Source: an uncultured bacterium
GTDB taxonomy: Bacteria; Cyanobacteriota; Vampirovibrionia; Gastranaerophilales; Gastranaerophilaceae
Length of the DNA: 64,000 nt
Assembly: GCA_902788345.1 (NCBI GenBank)
Contig: CADAJP010000005.1
Span: 106,781 to 170,780 of the forward strand
Direction: 5' to 3'
Made by a program: the position numbers and the translations under genes. Below are positions 33,575 through 43,686 of this stretch, piece by piece (the first letter of the stretch is position 1; each line of letters begins with the position of its first letter). The notes below the pieces were generated by a model, which made no database searches, was not told where the DNA came from, and saw nothing but the letters and a program-made list of their open reading frames with translations.

Positions 33575-35455
33575 GATATTGGCATACTTATCTAATACAA
33601 AAAGTATTTTTTCTGCTTCAGCCCAGACTTTTTCAGGGTTTTGTCCATGAGCAATTTTCATTTCAGCCCTGCCCTGAACTGCAAGTTTCAATACCTCAGG
33701 CATATTTAGCGCCGTAGGATGCTCTGAAGATAAATTTTTGTAATATGCATCTTCATAATCCATATTTAAACGCAACTTCCAGTTATCAGGGTTTTCATCA
33801 TGCCCGCCTTCATTGTAAGTTTTATTTATACCAAAGAAATCCGCAAATGAAATCTGCACTTTTTCACCCATCATAAACAGTTCTGCAAATTTTGCTTTTA
33901 CTCTTTCGTTGTCATCTGCTGCAATTTTTTTACAGTATTCACTACTGTCATGAGCTGCATTCAAAATTCCGGCAAGATAACGGGGATCCCATGCTTCATT
34001 TGCTCTTACCCAGTCTTTTTTAATCATCTTCAAAGCAGGATCACTGTCGTGCGAACCTACAAGAGCCCAGTTTTTTGAATTTCTGAAATACTCGCCTTTT
34101 TTATATTCCAAAGGAGTTATCCCCGGCAATTTATTATCGTGGTAATAGATTTGGGTAAACACAGGGGTTTCAGTAACTAAATCTTCCCAAACCGGAGTGT
34201 TCTTATCAATTCCGTGTTCTTCTAATGTCGGTAAAATAATTTTATTTAAAACCCTTTGATAATTTTTATCAGGGTCAATATCCGGCATATTATTTATATT
34301 TCCCTGTCTATTGCCGTCTTTTGAATATATATACGGATCAACAAGCCCTAATACATGATCTATTCTGACATTATCAAAATTTGTCAGAGCATCATCTAAT
34401 TTTGATTTTAAATAAATTCCGGCAGGCCCTATACTTCCGTCACTATTAAATAATTTTTTAGGATCAAGCACAGGTACATTCCATTTTTGAATACCGCCGC
34501 CCGGACCACCATACGGACAGCCCATTCTGTAATCCTTTAAAAATAAATCCTGATGTGCCCACTCATCTGCCGGCGAAAACCCTACAAGCATATCACTTAT
34601 ATATTTAAAACCCGCCTTTGCTCTCAAATCAGTATTCTCTTTTATTTGCTTATCAAGAATAAATTGACCGAATTTATAAACATCCATATCATTACCGTAA
34701 ATACGATTCAGATGTTTTAATCGCTCAATAGCCTCAGGAGATTTATTTTTCGCACAAAGATTTTGGTCAGTTTCAGACCATTTTGAAAAATCATCCGTTC
34801 CATAGTGATTTTTTAATACATGAAATAACGCAGCATTATCTAAATCCGGTTTATGTTCCTGTTCAAATTGCAAATGTTCCTGATTTAATTTTCTCAACTC
34901 CGGAACTTCATAATAAGATTTTGATGCTAATTTTTGTTTATAGGTATAATATGCGGTCTTTAGCAGGTAATCGCTGTTAGCAAAAGCATCAGGAAAATCT
35001 GAATATGCATAATTTTTTCCGTTTACTCTTGATTTTCCCAAAACATTTTCTATATCCCAGCTTTCATTTAGTATATTGCCGTATTCTTTTGTTGTCAGCT
35101 TATCAAAATCAATAAACAAATAATTTTTCGTCCCAACAGAAGATTTATAAGGAGAATATTCTTTAACGGAACTCAACTCTCCAATAGGCCCCAATTGATT
35201 TGAATTAAATCCATGCAGCAATTCAAAAGGCATAAGCTGTGCCGCAACTTTTCCGTACGGAGAACCCACACCGACATCATAAACCGATACCGGATAAGAT
35301 GTTCCATGCAAAATCATGGCAACTTCTTTGGTATTCAAATATTTAAGAGCCGGTTTTATAGCATTGTCGCGATAATCCTTTTCTTCCTCAGGGGTTAAAC
35401 GCCTTCCGAAATTAACACCTGCCCAAGAAAAATTATTTATTTTATTTATTTGCAT
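33560..35455 (-). CDS. malQ: 4-alpha-glucanotransferase (GH77), divergent
   Basis: 631 aa from ATG 35455. A further 32 residues to 35551 would overlap the chromate-transporter end and are unlikely. The GH77 catalytic set is visible: FDNVRIDHVLG with nucleophile Asp366, PVWEDL with acid/base Glu424, and VGSHDSDP (His469-Asp470) for the third acidic residue; GCPYGGPGGGIQKWNVP replaces the usual GAPPD...GQ.W loop. It transfers alpha-1,4-glucan chains in glycogen or maltodextrin metabolism. The start MQINKINNFSWAGVNFGRR carries the same tag as the genes at 27627 and 43968. Sequence is well away from the textbook MalQ, so substrate preference may differ. Confidence 0.8.
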   Translation of the reverse strand: MQINKINNFSWAGVNFGRRLTPEEEKDYRDNAIKPALKYLNTKEVAMILHGTSYPVSVYDVGVGSPYGKVAAQLMPFELLHGFNSNQLGPIGELSSVKEYSPYKSSVGTKNYLFIDFDKLTTKEYGNILNESWDIENVLGKSRVNGKNYAYSDFPDAFANSDYLLKTAYYTYKQKLASKSYYEVPELRKLNQEHLQFEQEHKPDLDNAALFHVLKNHYGTDDFSKWSETDQNLCAKNKSPEAIERLKHLNRIYGNDMDVYKFGQFILDKQIKENTDLRAKAGFKYISDMLVGFSPADEWAHQDLFLKDYRMGCPYGGPGGGIQKWNVPVLDPKKLFNSDGSIGPAGIYLKSKLDDALTNFDNVRIDHVLGLVDPYIYSKDGNRQGNINNMPDIDPDKNYQRVLNKIILPTLEEHGIDKNTPVWEDLVTETPVFTQIYYHDNKLPGITPLEYKKGEYFRNSKNWALVGSHDSDPALKMIKKDWVRANEAWDPRYLAGILNAAHDSSEYCKKIAADDNERVKAKFAELFMMGEKVQISFADFFGINKTYNEGGHDENPDNWKLRLNMDYEDAYYKNLSSEHPTALNMPEVLKLAVQGRAEMKIAHGQNPEKVWAEAEKILFVLDKYANILKED

Positions 35456-35520
35456 ACATTCCCCACATGTATATATAAAAACATGCAAAAAATATTTTTG
35501 CCAGTATATTTGAATTATTA

Positions 35521-36066
35521 TTACACACCTATTATATTCAAATAACCGCACGCAAGTCCGACTATAGCAGCAGTACCAAGATAAAATAACGGATCTTTTT
35601 TCTTAATACACGCACTTATAATAAAAGCTGTAAGAAATAATACTCCTATTAACTGCAAATTAGATGTAAATAAAAGTTTTATCAGTACGGCGGATAGCAA
35701 TGCGCAACCAACAGGCTTGAGAGTTCGAATAACGGCATTTACATATATATTTGATTTGAATTTATCAATTATTTTAGACACTATAGTAACGATAATGACA
35801 GATGGCAGAACAATTGCCAATGTTCCAATTACTGCCCCTAAAATTCCTGAAGTTGAAAACCCCGCATAAGTTGCCATATTAATTCCAACAGGACCGGGGG
35901 TAACAGAAGATATCGCAATCATGTTCTTTAACTGAGCAATTGAATACCAATCATACTTTTCAGCAATTTCATAAAGAAATGGTAAAGTTGCATATCCTCC
36001 GCCAAAAGACAACAATCCGATTTTAAAAAACTCCAAAAGTAATTTAAAATAGAGGCTTAAAATCAT
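35521..36066 (-). CDS. Chromate-transporter family protein, second half
   Basis: 181 aa, one CHR domain: FFKIGLLSFGGGYATLPFL, then ISSVTPGPVGINMATYAGF and about six hydrophobic segments. In this family two halves, either fused (ChrA) or encoded as two short genes, form one anion transporter that in some bacteria exports chromate; many members probably carry other anions. It overlaps the first-half gene by 4 bp (ATGA), so the two are made together. Function as a chromate exporter is not proven here. Confidence 0.88.
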   Translation of the reverse strand: MILSLYFKLLLEFFKIGLLSFGGGYATLPFLYEIAEKYDWYSIAQLKNMIAISSVTPGPVGINMATYAGFSTSGILGAVIGTLAIVLPSVIIVTIVSKIIDKFKSNIYVNAVIRTLKPVGCALLSAVLIKLLFTSNLQLIGVLFLTAFIISACIKKKDPLFYLGTAAIVGLACGYLNIIGV

Positions 36067-36617
36067 TGTCTGCCTCCTTTATATTTTTTGACTTTCTGCA
36101 AAATCACTGCAAAAAGAATAGCAAATATAATTACATACTCAGGTGAAATTTTTAAAACCAATACCAAAAATAAAGCCGTTATAAAAACTGTTGCGGCGTA
36201 TCTGTCTGTTACACTTTTATTCCACATCTCTTTTACCGCAAGAAACAACAAAGTGATTATCCCGATACCCACTCCCCATAAAACATATTGCACACACCTT
36301 AAATGAACAATACTCTCAAGTAAAGATGCAATTAAAATTATGGCAACAAAAGCAGGTGTAATAACCCCGCAAACAGAGGCTAAAGCACCTTTTGTTCCTG
36401 CAAGTTTTCTACCTGTAAATATAGCTGTATTTATGGCAATAACCCCCGGCAAACTTGTAGAAATAGCATAATATTCGCACAACTCGTCAGATGTAAGCCA
36501 CCCTTTTTTTTCTGATAATTCAGAAGTTAAAAGGGGTAAAATTACATACCCTCCGCCTAATAATAGTATTCCTATTTTGAAAAAAGTTTTAAATATTGAA
36601 AAAAAAGATTTTTCCAT
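36063..36617 (-). CDS. Chromate-transporter family protein, first half
   Basis: 184 aa, the other CHR domain of a split transporter: FFKIGILLLGGGYVILPLL, ISTSLPGVIAINTAIFTGRK, TKGALASVCGVITPAF and a hydrophobic C-terminal half. The two genes resemble each other as usual for this family, with antiparallel topology expected. It starts 5 bp after the stop of the secreted-protein gene at 36623, so transcription probably enters from there. Located in the inner membrane. Confidence 0.88.
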   Translation of the reverse strand: MEKSFFSIFKTFFKIGILLLGGGYVILPLLTSELSEKKGWLTSDELCEYYAISTSLPGVIAINTAIFTGRKLAGTKGALASVCGVITPAFVAIILIASLLESIVHLRCVQYVLWGVGIGIITLLFLAVKEMWNKSVTDRYAATVFITALFLVLVLKISPEYVIIFAILFAVILQKVKKYKGGRQ

Positions 36618-36622
36618 ATTTA

Positions 36623-38134
36623 CTATTCTTCCTGACTTTGTTGCTGTTCCTGATTATTTTGTTCAGATGAGTCATTATTTGCCCCCTCGCCTCCGGATGT
36701 TTGTTCAGGCTGCGAAGCATTTTCCTCGGTATTAGACACCGTACCCTCTAAAGAAGGATTAGGAAAAATTTTCTTTGTTTCATCTGTTACTTTTTGAATT
36801 TTTTTGTCAATTTTATCTATTTGTTTTTCTTTTGCCTGAATTTTCTTTTCTAACTTTTTAATATCTTTTTGAGTCTGCACTTCACGATATTGATTGTACT
36901 TTTCCTCTAACTCTGTACCTTCTGTTGAACCGGCAAAAGTTTGTAATTTTCTGTTATCTCTCGCTTTATCTTTATGATCCGCCCTAAGTTCTTTTAATTC
37001 ATATTTATAATCTTCTTTTATCTGTTTTACAGCTTTTTTATCGATAGCTTTCTTTTCTTTTTGAACAAATTTATCTGCTCTTTTTAAAGCTTTTTCATTA
37101 CGTTTGACAGTTTGATATTCCTCAACACCGTCTTCTTCTAGTTTGTATCCGTTTGAACTGATTGACGGAGCATAATTTTTGTCCATAGAAACAAGCTTAG
37201 TTCCCTCTCCGTCAGTTTTAATACTCCAAGTCCCGAGATTTACAGGCACTTCTCCCGTATAAGCATAAGCCTGAACAACAACCGTATCAGGATTTACCGA
37301 ATCGAACCCAAGCGGATAAATATCCCAGCGTTTAGTTGTCAAATCAAGTTCTCTGTATTCATTCCAATAATATTTTATAGCTTCACGCACTTTATTTAAG
37401 TCATAACTTTTTTTATCTGCAAAGTTATAGATATAAATTCTTGTTTCCCAAATACCGTCTTCGCTTGAACCCAATTTTTCCTTTGCAAGAAGTTTTGTAC
37501 CGTCTGAATTAAAATCAACCGGAGTCAGGGTTCTGAATGCCGCATAATTATCTATTGCCTTATCGGTTGACAATATTGGTTCAGGATTTCTGTGGGAAAC
37601 ATTTGCTTTTAATACTCTTGTTAAATTTGCTTCATTCTCATTAAGAGGAATAACAAACATATCAGCCGCGGTCGAACCTGAATCGTTGTAATAATATATA
37701 GCAGGATAAACAAGTTTTGTATAATCAGGAGAAACTACTCCCTGACCGTTTAATTGTCTTTTTATAAATAATCTTCTGCCAAGTTTTAGTTCAGTTTTTC
37801 CCGGGGGATCGTTATATTTAACCAATTTATAAACAGGCTGCGGGATATATTTAAAATCTGCAGAACGTTCTATTTTTGGAATATCATATTCTATGGTCGT
37901 TTTATCTTTATATTCTGAACGTTTTTCATATTCCTCAACCGTCATATACCCGGACGGAACCCTGTTTAACAATTGCCCTTCTTTTTTATGCTGTAAATCT
38001 TCTTTTTTGACCTTATATTCGAAATTTATTTCTTTTGCTTTGTAATCCTTTTTAAAAGGATTAGAAACAGCAGCTGCCGGCATCTGCGCTGCTATAAAAG
38101 TAATTATAAAAGATAAAATCAATATTTTTTTCAT
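36623..38134 (-). CDS. Secreted protein with charged coiled-coil tail, unknown
   Basis: 503 aa. A signal peptide (hydrophobic residues 3-20, cleavage near PAAA) leads into about 300 residues of strand-rich sequence with phrases like SPDYTKLVYPAIYYYND and DFNSDGTKLLAKEKLGSS, loosely recalling TolB-type propeller blades. Residues about 345-455 are very rich in Lys/Glu and helical (for example DIKKLEKKIQAKEKQIDKID), surely coiled coil. The last 40 residues are a Gln/Glu/Ser-rich disordered tail. It stands 51 bp after the response-regulator gene and just before the chromate-transporter pair. No family recognised; periplasmic or outer-membrane location is inferred. Confidence 0.7.
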   Translation of the reverse strand: MKKILILSFIITFIAAQMPAAAVSNPFKKDYKAKEINFEYKVKKEDLQHKKEGQLLNRVPSGYMTVEEYEKRSEYKDKTTIEYDIPKIERSADFKYIPQPVYKLVKYNDPPGKTELKLGRRLFIKRQLNGQGVVSPDYTKLVYPAIYYYNDSGSTAADMFVIPLNENEANLTRVLKANVSHRNPEPILSTDKAIDNYAAFRTLTPVDFNSDGTKLLAKEKLGSSEDGIWETRIYIYNFADKKSYDLNKVREAIKYYWNEYRELDLTTKRWDIYPLGFDSVNPDTVVVQAYAYTGEVPVNLGTWSIKTDGEGTKLVSMDKNYAPSISSNGYKLEEDGVEEYQTVKRNEKALKRADKFVQKEKKAIDKKAVKQIKEDYKYELKELRADHKDKARDNRKLQTFAGSTEGTELEEKYNQYREVQTQKDIKKLEKKIQAKEKQIDKIDKKIQKVTDETKKIFPNPSLEGTVSNTEENASQPEQTSGGEGANNDSSEQNNQEQQQSQEE

Positions 38135-38185
38135 AGTTTTACTTATTTAATTATTATTTATACAATTTCAATTTTACAAAAGAAT

Positions 38186-38854
38186 TTATACCAAACCATC
38201 TTTCATTGCGGTTGCAACAGCTTTTGCACGGGTTGTAACATAAAGTTTTTGCAAAATATTATGAACATGTGTTTTGGTCGTTGCAATAGAAATAACAAGT
38301 TTATCGGCAATTTGAGGATTATTTAATCCGTCAACAAGCAAAGCCAAAACTTCCATTTCTCTTTCTGTTAGCCCATAAAGATTTTTTCCTTTGCGATAAT
38401 TTATTTCGCCTGTTTTTTCTTCATCAGTTTTTCTTATATTTGAAAGCACCACTCTTGCTATTGCAGGATCAAGCCAGCCGACACCTTCACTAACTGCTTT
38501 TATTGCAGTTATTGTCTGCTCTGAAGTTGCCCCTTTGGTAATATATCCATCAGCACCGGCCGAAAAAGATTCAAGAATATCTCTTTCATCATCTCTTGAA
38601 GTATTCATTAATACTTTTATATCAGGATTGGCATTTTTTATTTTTCTTGTTGCCTCAATTCCATCTATTGTCGGTACACCAATATCCATAATAACCAAAT
38701 CCGGATTAAGCTCTAATGCCTGATCCACACCTTCCTGCCCGTCAGCAGTTGTTCCGACAACATCAATCATCCCACTATTTGACAAGGCAAAGGATAAACC
38801 CATTCTTGTCATATCATGATCTTCTACAATAGTAACTTTAACCTTCTCACTCAT
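38186..38854 (-). CDS. Response regulator, NarL/FixJ type
   Basis: 222 aa. A receiver domain occupies residues 1-120, with phosphorylatable Asp57 (LVIMDIGVP), the acidic pair EDHD near residue 11 and the lysine of YITKGA. A LuxR-type helix-turn-helix follows: YGLTEREMEVLALLVDGLNNPQIAD then TTKTHVHNILQKLYVTTRA. It binds DNA when phosphorylated. The gene begins 2 bp after the kinase gene ends, so the upstream PAS kinase (38857) is the obvious partner. Targets are unknown; the downstream secreted-protein and transporter genes are possible. Confidence 0.93.
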   Translation of the reverse strand: MSEKVKVTIVEDHDMTRMGLSFALSNSGMIDVVGTTADGQEGVDQALELNPDLVIMDIGVPTIDGIEATRKIKNANPDIKVLMNTSRDDERDILESFSAGADGYITKGATSEQTITAIKAVSEGVGWLDPAIARVVLSNIRKTDEEKTGEINYRKGKNLYGLTEREMEVLALLVDGLNNPQIADKLVISIATTKTHVHNILQKLYVTTRAKAVATAMKDGLV

Positions 38855-38856
38855 TA

Positions 38857-40425
38857 TTAAACCGCCCTTGCTGCAGCACCTGCATTCGTTAAAACAAATG
38901 TAAACTCGCTGCCTTTGTTAACCTTACTTTCAACCCAAATTTTTCCGCCATGAGCTTCAACAATCTGCCTTGACAGATACAAACCTAAACCTGTACCGGT
39001 CGAGCGTTTTCTGCTTGTTCCCTGCGAAAAACGTTTAAATAAATGTGCAATATCTTCTTTTGGAATACCGTTTCCGTTATCCGCAACAGAAAATATTAAA
39101 TCATCGTTCTGTAGTTTCAGGAACACATCTATAGTCCCTGATTTATTTGTATAATTTAATGCATTCCCGCATAAGTTCATTATTACTCTTTTTATTTCGG
39201 CTCTGTCTGCATCAATAAACATTTCTTCTTCATCACAATGCAAAACAAATTCAATTTCTTTTTTCTTTGCAAGCGGCAATAATTCTTCATAACATTGTTT
39301 TACTAATGAACTAACATCAAACACCGTTTTGCAAAGATTTAGTTTTCCGCTTTCAAAACGATAAACCTCAAGCAAAGCATTTACAAGACCGAGTAAATCT
39401 TCATTACTCTGCCTCATTGTTGAAAGCATAACATTTTGCTGTTCGCTTATTTGTCCTAATGAACCATCCAAAAAGAAATTCAAAGTCTGAATAGATGCAA
39501 GTAAAGGGGTACGTAAATCATGAGTTAAGGTTGCAATAAAATCATCTCTTAGTCTTTCATTTTCTTTTTGAGCAGTAAAATTTCTTATTACACCGACAAA
39601 TTTTTCACCATCAGAGAGTTTTGCAAAATTTATTTCAACAGGCACATATTCTTCACTCAAAGAATTTCTGATATACATATCGCGTAATAAGAATTCGGAT
39701 TTTTCTTCAGCAAGTCCTAAAATAGAGGTTTGCACATCACTTTTTGGAGCCTTGTTCATTAAAGGATTATCGGTATAGGCAATTTGCTGAATACGCATAC
39801 CTGCAAGAGTCTGGGAAGATAACCCCGTAAGATTTTCACAGGCAGGGTTTACCTGTTCTATATTGCCGTTTTTATCAATTATAATAATTCCGTCAGCACA
39901 ATAATTGATTATTCCGGACAATTTATCATTAACCAAAACAAGCTCTCTCGTTCTTTCTTTTACTAGTTCCTCGAGTTTTTCGTTATATTTTTTTAATTCG
40001 TTTTGGGCAATTTCAAGTTTTTCTATTTTATCCCTCAAATCCGCAAGCAAATGACTTCTTTCAATACCGTTTTTGATATTCATTATCAAATCGTCATTAT
40101 CCCAGGGTTTTTCAATATATTTATAAACACCTATTTCATTAATTGTTTTAATGGCATTTTCTTTATCTGCGTATGCCGTTAATAATATCATACTTGTTTC
40201 GGGATATATTTTTTTTGCTTCTCTCAAAAACTCCAATCCGTTCATTTCAGGCATCATAAAATCAGAAATAATTAAATCAGGTGCTTCGAGCTTTAAATAT
40301 TCAACTGCTTCTTTAGGGTTATTATAGATTACAACATCATCAAAACCTTCAACTTTCATTAAAGTAGCAAAAGTTGAAGTCAATAATTTGTCATCATCAA
40401 CTAATAATATTTTCCCTAAACTCAT
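38857..40425 (-). CDS. Hybrid sensor kinase: receiver - PAS - HisKA - HATPase
   Basis: 522 aa, no membrane segment. An N-terminal receiver domain (Asp55 in LIISDFMMPEMNG, lysine in EKPWD) is followed by a coiled-coil linker (KYNEKLEELVKERTREL), a PAS domain at about 170-285 (YCADGIIIIDKNGNIEQVN), the HisKA helix with His302 in ATLTHDLRTPLLAS, and HATPase motifs NLCGNALNYTN, DNGNGIP, LFKRFSQG and STGTGLGLYLSRQIVEAHGG. A receiver in front of a kinase implies that it is itself the target of another kinase. It is cytoplasmic, paired with the LuxR-type regulator immediately downstream. Confidence 0.94.
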   Translation of the reverse strand: MSLGKILLVDDDKLLTSTFATLMKVEGFDDVVIYNNPKEAVEYLKLEAPDLIISDFMMPEMNGLEFLREAKKIYPETSMILLTAYADKENAIKTINEIGVYKYIEKPWDNDDLIMNIKNGIERSHLLADLRDKIEKLEIAQNELKKYNEKLEELVKERTRELVLVNDKLSGIINYCADGIIIIDKNGNIEQVNPACENLTGLSSQTLAGMRIQQIAYTDNPLMNKAPKSDVQTSILGLAEEKSEFLLRDMYIRNSLSEEYVPVEINFAKLSDGEKFVGVIRNFTAQKENERLRDDFIATLTHDLRTPLLASIQTLNFFLDGSLGQISEQQNVMLSTMRQSNEDLLGLVNALLEVYRFESGKLNLCKTVFDVSSLVKQCYEELLPLAKKKEIEFVLHCDEEEMFIDADRAEIKRVIMNLCGNALNYTNKSGTIDVFLKLQNDDLIFSVADNGNGIPKEDIAHLFKRFSQGTSRKRSTGTGLGLYLSRQIVEAHGGKIWVESKVNKGSEFTFVLTNAGAAARAV

Positions 40426-40489
40426 ACTTACATAATATATTATCAGATATATTTAGACAAATTGTTTACAATATCGCAATAAATACAAA

Positions 40490-40843
40490 CTAAACCCTGC
40501 CATAAATATCTTCATAGCGAATAATATCATCTTCAGATAACAAATCACCCATTTGAATTTCTAAGATTTCCAAATCATTATCGTAAGGATTCTGCAGAGA
40601 ATGGTGAGCATGCAAAGGTATATCTACACTTTGTCCTACATTCAAATCAAAAATTTTATCATCAAGAACAACCTTTGCAACCCCTGACAATACAACCCAA
40701 TGTTCACTTCTGTGATTGTGCGACTGCAGTGATAATCTTTGCCCCTTATTTACATGAATAATTTTTACAATAAACCCCTGACCTTCTTCAATTACCGTAT
40801 AATAACCCCATGGTCTGGATGCTTTTTCATGAAGTCTTCCCAT
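40490..40843 (-). CDS. Cupin, mannose-6-phosphate isomerase type II-like
   Basis: 117 aa corresponding to the stand-alone cupin found as the C-terminal part of bifunctional mannose-1-phosphate guanylyltransferase/isomerase: RPWGYYTVIEEGQGFIVK, then the metal-binding LQSHNHRSEHWVVLSG and VDIPLHAHHSLQNP, and YEDIYGRV at the end. It may isomerise mannose-6-phosphate and fructose-6-phosphate for GDP-sugar synthesis, but a single cupin of this size could also act on another sugar. The metal-ligand histidines are present. The companion nucleotidyltransferase domain is not in the window. Confidence 0.8.
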   Translation of the reverse strand: MGRLHEKASRPWGYYTVIEEGQGFIVKIIHVNKGQRLSLQSHNHRSEHWVVLSGVAKVVLDDKIFDLNVGQSVDIPLHAHHSLQNPYDNDLEILEIQMGDLLSEDDIIRYEDIYGRV

Positions 40844-40866
40844 ACTAAATTATTTTTTCCCTCTGT

Positions 40867-41940
40867 TTATGAAATAGTTTCGATAATATCCGTATTCGGT
40901 TTATATTCGGTATCATTATCGCTAATATTAATCTTATTAACAATAGATGCACGTTTTTTACGGAAAAGCATATCCACAAATGCTTCAAGTCTTGTAACAA
41001 AACCTGCTTCACCTGTTTGTTCGTCTATAGTTAAATTCAATAGCGGTTTTCCATACTGTTTTGCTTTTCTTGTAATTCTTTCCACCATTAAAGAATCAGG
41101 ACCGCAACCGAAGGCTGTAATTGTAATCAAGCCGTCAATTTTATTATCCTTCAGATAATGCCCTGCTGTGCCGGTCATTTCATCTTCGTTAGCCCAATAT
41201 TTATCATGACCTAATGCAGCAATTCCTTCTGATAACTGTTCTGATGATAATTGCAATGCACTGCAGACTTTTACGTCCATTTTTTCAAGCTTGTCAACTA
41301 TTTTCATACATACACGTTCATCATAAATGTTGTATCCGTGTCCGACTAGAGCAATAGATATAGGATATTCTTTAACTTCGCTAAGGATTACAACTTTACC
41401 CTGCAGGGCATAGCTCAAGGCTTTTGAATAAGGCATACCTGATTTTGTCATAACATGGAAATTGTTATAACATCTCCAACCCGCCTTGGATGCTTTTTTA
41501 ATAAGATTTTTATCGGTTATTCCAAATGGAGCAACGCACTCTGCCAAAAACTCATACAAACCCTGATTTTTTTCAGATTTATCAAGAGTAGCTTCAATCA
41601 TATTAAAAGGTTTTTTGACAACATTTCTTATTAAATCAGGCAGCCCTCTGATTTTTGAGCAGTTATAAATTTTTGTATCAACACTCTGTAAGGACGGAAC
41701 CAAAATATTTTCGACCCCTTTTGACAAAAGGTTTAGCACATGCCCGACATAAACTTTTATCGGAAGACATGTTTCGGTAACCACCAAAGAAGCGCCTTCA
41801 GACATTGTTTGTTTTGTAGTTACATCAGAAAGAACAATCTTAATTCCCAAGTCGTTAAAAAATCCGAAATAAAACGGGTAATTGTGATAAAACGACATTG
41901 CACGGGGTATTCCGATAACTTTTTCTTTTAAATTTGCCAT
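40867..41940 (-). CDS. Acyl-CoA dehydratase activase-related protein (COG3580/DUF2229-like)
   Basis: 357 aa from ATG 41940; in-frame ATGs at 41955 and 41973 have less plausible N termini. It begins VIGIPRAMSFYHNYPFYFGFF and contains TETCLPIKVYVGHVLNLL, NCSKIRGLPDLIRN, the strand SIALVGHGYNIYDERVC and ITAFGCGPDSLM, all typical of the COG3580 group that accompanies 2-hydroxyacyl-CoA dehydratase activators. The conserved cysteines could bind an iron-sulfur cluster. Usually the ATPase activator partner is fused or adjacent; none is visible. The biochemical role is therefore open. Confidence 0.78.
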   Translation of the reverse strand: MANLKEKVIGIPRAMSFYHNYPFYFGFFNDLGIKIVLSDVTTKQTMSEGASLVVTETCLPIKVYVGHVLNLLSKGVENILVPSLQSVDTKIYNCSKIRGLPDLIRNVVKKPFNMIEATLDKSEKNQGLYEFLAECVAPFGITDKNLIKKASKAGWRCYNNFHVMTKSGMPYSKALSYALQGKVVILSEVKEYPISIALVGHGYNIYDERVCMKIVDKLEKMDVKVCSALQLSSEQLSEGIAALGHDKYWANEDEMTGTAGHYLKDNKIDGLITITAFGCGPDSLMVERITRKAKQYGKPLLNLTIDEQTGEAGFVTRLEAFVDMLFRKKRASIVNKINISDNDTEYKPNTDIIETIS

Positions 41941-42030
41941 AATCCCTACATCCATATTTTCTACTATAGTCATAATAACACAAAATTCAAAATAGACAAT
42001 GAATGTATATTATTGTTAAAATTTTATTTA

Positions 42031-43680
42031 TTATTTGTATATTGTAGAAAAGAAATTATTTAAAAGCAAAGGAATATATTTTGGCGTTAGTGCGGAAAAA
42101 TCAAACACAAATTCGTTTATACCCGCTTCATAAAGTTCAGGCACTATTTCAAAATTTTGCATTACGGAATCTTCAAACATATGCATTCTGCAAAATCCGT
42201 CACAAACAAACGGAAAAACTTTATCCAATGACGGATCTTTAAGAGCATAAGTACCGTTATGACAAGGAGCTTTACAGGAAAGCCTCGAAACTATAGCCTT
42301 ATCTTTATTTAACGGACACAAACCCATACTCAAAACCCTTTTATTCCCCGCGATTGTATATTTTCTGTTTGAAATTTCATTCTTAATTTTTTTCAGAGTT
42401 TTTACGGCAAGACGATAATCTTCAAAAGATGAAAAATCAACAGTATCTATTTTGGCAAGATTATTCAGACATTTAATAGACATACTGTTTAAAAGATTGA
42501 TACCATGCCCGATTTCAAAAGGAATATCATTTATTTCGTCATCATTGATAAAATTCCAAAAATATCCGATATTGTTTATGATAAGAGAATCCGGCCTTGG
42601 ATCTGATAATAACAACTCTTTTTCATACTCATAAGTTCTTTCAAAATCTCTTTCAATAAGAATTTGAGGTGTTGAAAGCTGAAATTTTATATTATATTTT
42701 TGGCAGAATTTTTTTACTTTTGTGATAACTTGGGAAAAACTGTTTACAGACAAGTCACAGGTCGAAACGATTTCACCGTAGTCAATTGAATAAATCGGAT
42801 TACGCCCGATTTTTTTTATATAATTTTCCAATTCTTTAATTTGAGCCAAACTTGTCAAACGCAAATTTATTCTGTACTCGTCAACATATTTGGCAATTTC
42901 CTCAACAGGAGTTCTGCGTAATTCCGGCCATTCAAAACTCTGAATGTTTTTGCTGAATTTAAAATTTTTACCTTCAGCACTGACTACATCACCCGAAAAA
43001 TGATTTGTCTGATAAATACATTGTCTTGTGTGCTTAAACGGTAACTTTTGACGCTTATACATCTTTGGATTATTGAGTATTTTTTCTATTAAGTTTATAC
43101 CCTCTAAAATATCTTCAGAAGTTGGGAATTTGCCCTTAATTACGACATAATCAATCGCATCGGTTTTAATTAAATCCTCTGCACACCATGGCAGATTATC
43201 AGAATCTACCGCAAGAGAAAGATTTGTAAATTTTTTGATTTTCGTTATGTTTTTAAGATAAATTTCCTCGGTAATAATTATTCCGTAAACTTTGTGAAAA
43301 CTGTTTATAAAATCAATTCCGGCAAGATTGTGAATATCGAAATAAGAATCCGCCATAACCTTAAACGGCAATCTGAAAACTTTTATTGCCTCTAATACGG
43401 CATAACTGTTTATATATATTCCCTGAATTTCAGAGGTTTTAAGATACCTTATAAATTTTTTAATTTCGGGTAATTCTTCTTCTGTTATAGAGTGTTTAAA
43501 ATTGATAAAAAATTTTGCACCACACTTTTGAGCCATCTTTGTATATTCTTCGACAAGTTCAAACTTACCTTCCATAAACCTGTCATAATAAGCATAAAAA
43601 CGGCGGCATCTTGTATTCTCGCAAAAAAATTCTATATCCTCCGGCTTTTTAACCGGCGCTATAATTTTAATCTCTTTCAT
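42031..43680 (-). CDS. Peptidase U32-family protein
   Basis: 549 aa from ATG 43680. The longer frame to 43734 begins inside an interspersed repeat and is rejected. It starts IKIIAPVKKPEDIEFFC and has a TIM-barrel-like pattern typical of U32 proteins, ending with clustered cysteines (CPLNKDKAIVSRLSCKAPC, FVCDGFCRM) that in RNA-modifying members hold an iron-sulfur cluster. U32 proteins include tRNA-hydroxylating and ubiquinone-pathway enzymes as well as secreted proteases; which applies cannot be said. A promoter with -10 seven bases before the ATG and no ribosome site indicates a leaderless mRNA. Confidence 0.72.
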   Translation of the reverse strand: MKEIKIIAPVKKPEDIEFFCENTRCRRFYAYYDRFMEGKFELVEEYTKMAQKCGAKFFINFKHSITEEELPEIKKFIRYLKTSEIQGIYINSYAVLEAIKVFRLPFKVMADSYFDIHNLAGIDFINSFHKVYGIIITEEIYLKNITKIKKFTNLSLAVDSDNLPWCAEDLIKTDAIDYVVIKGKFPTSEDILEGINLIEKILNNPKMYKRQKLPFKHTRQCIYQTNHFSGDVVSAEGKNFKFSKNIQSFEWPELRRTPVEEIAKYVDEYRINLRLTSLAQIKELENYIKKIGRNPIYSIDYGEIVSTCDLSVNSFSQVITKVKKFCQKYNIKFQLSTPQILIERDFERTYEYEKELLLSDPRPDSLIINNIGYFWNFINDDEINDIPFEIGHGINLLNSMSIKCLNNLAKIDTVDFSSFEDYRLAVKTLKKIKNEISNRKYTIAGNKRVLSMGLCPLNKDKAIVSRLSCKAPCHNGTYALKDPSLDKVFPFVCDGFCRMHMFEDSVMQNFEIVPELYEAGINEFVFDFSALTPKYIPLLLNNFFSTIYK

Positions 43681-43686
43681 AAAAAT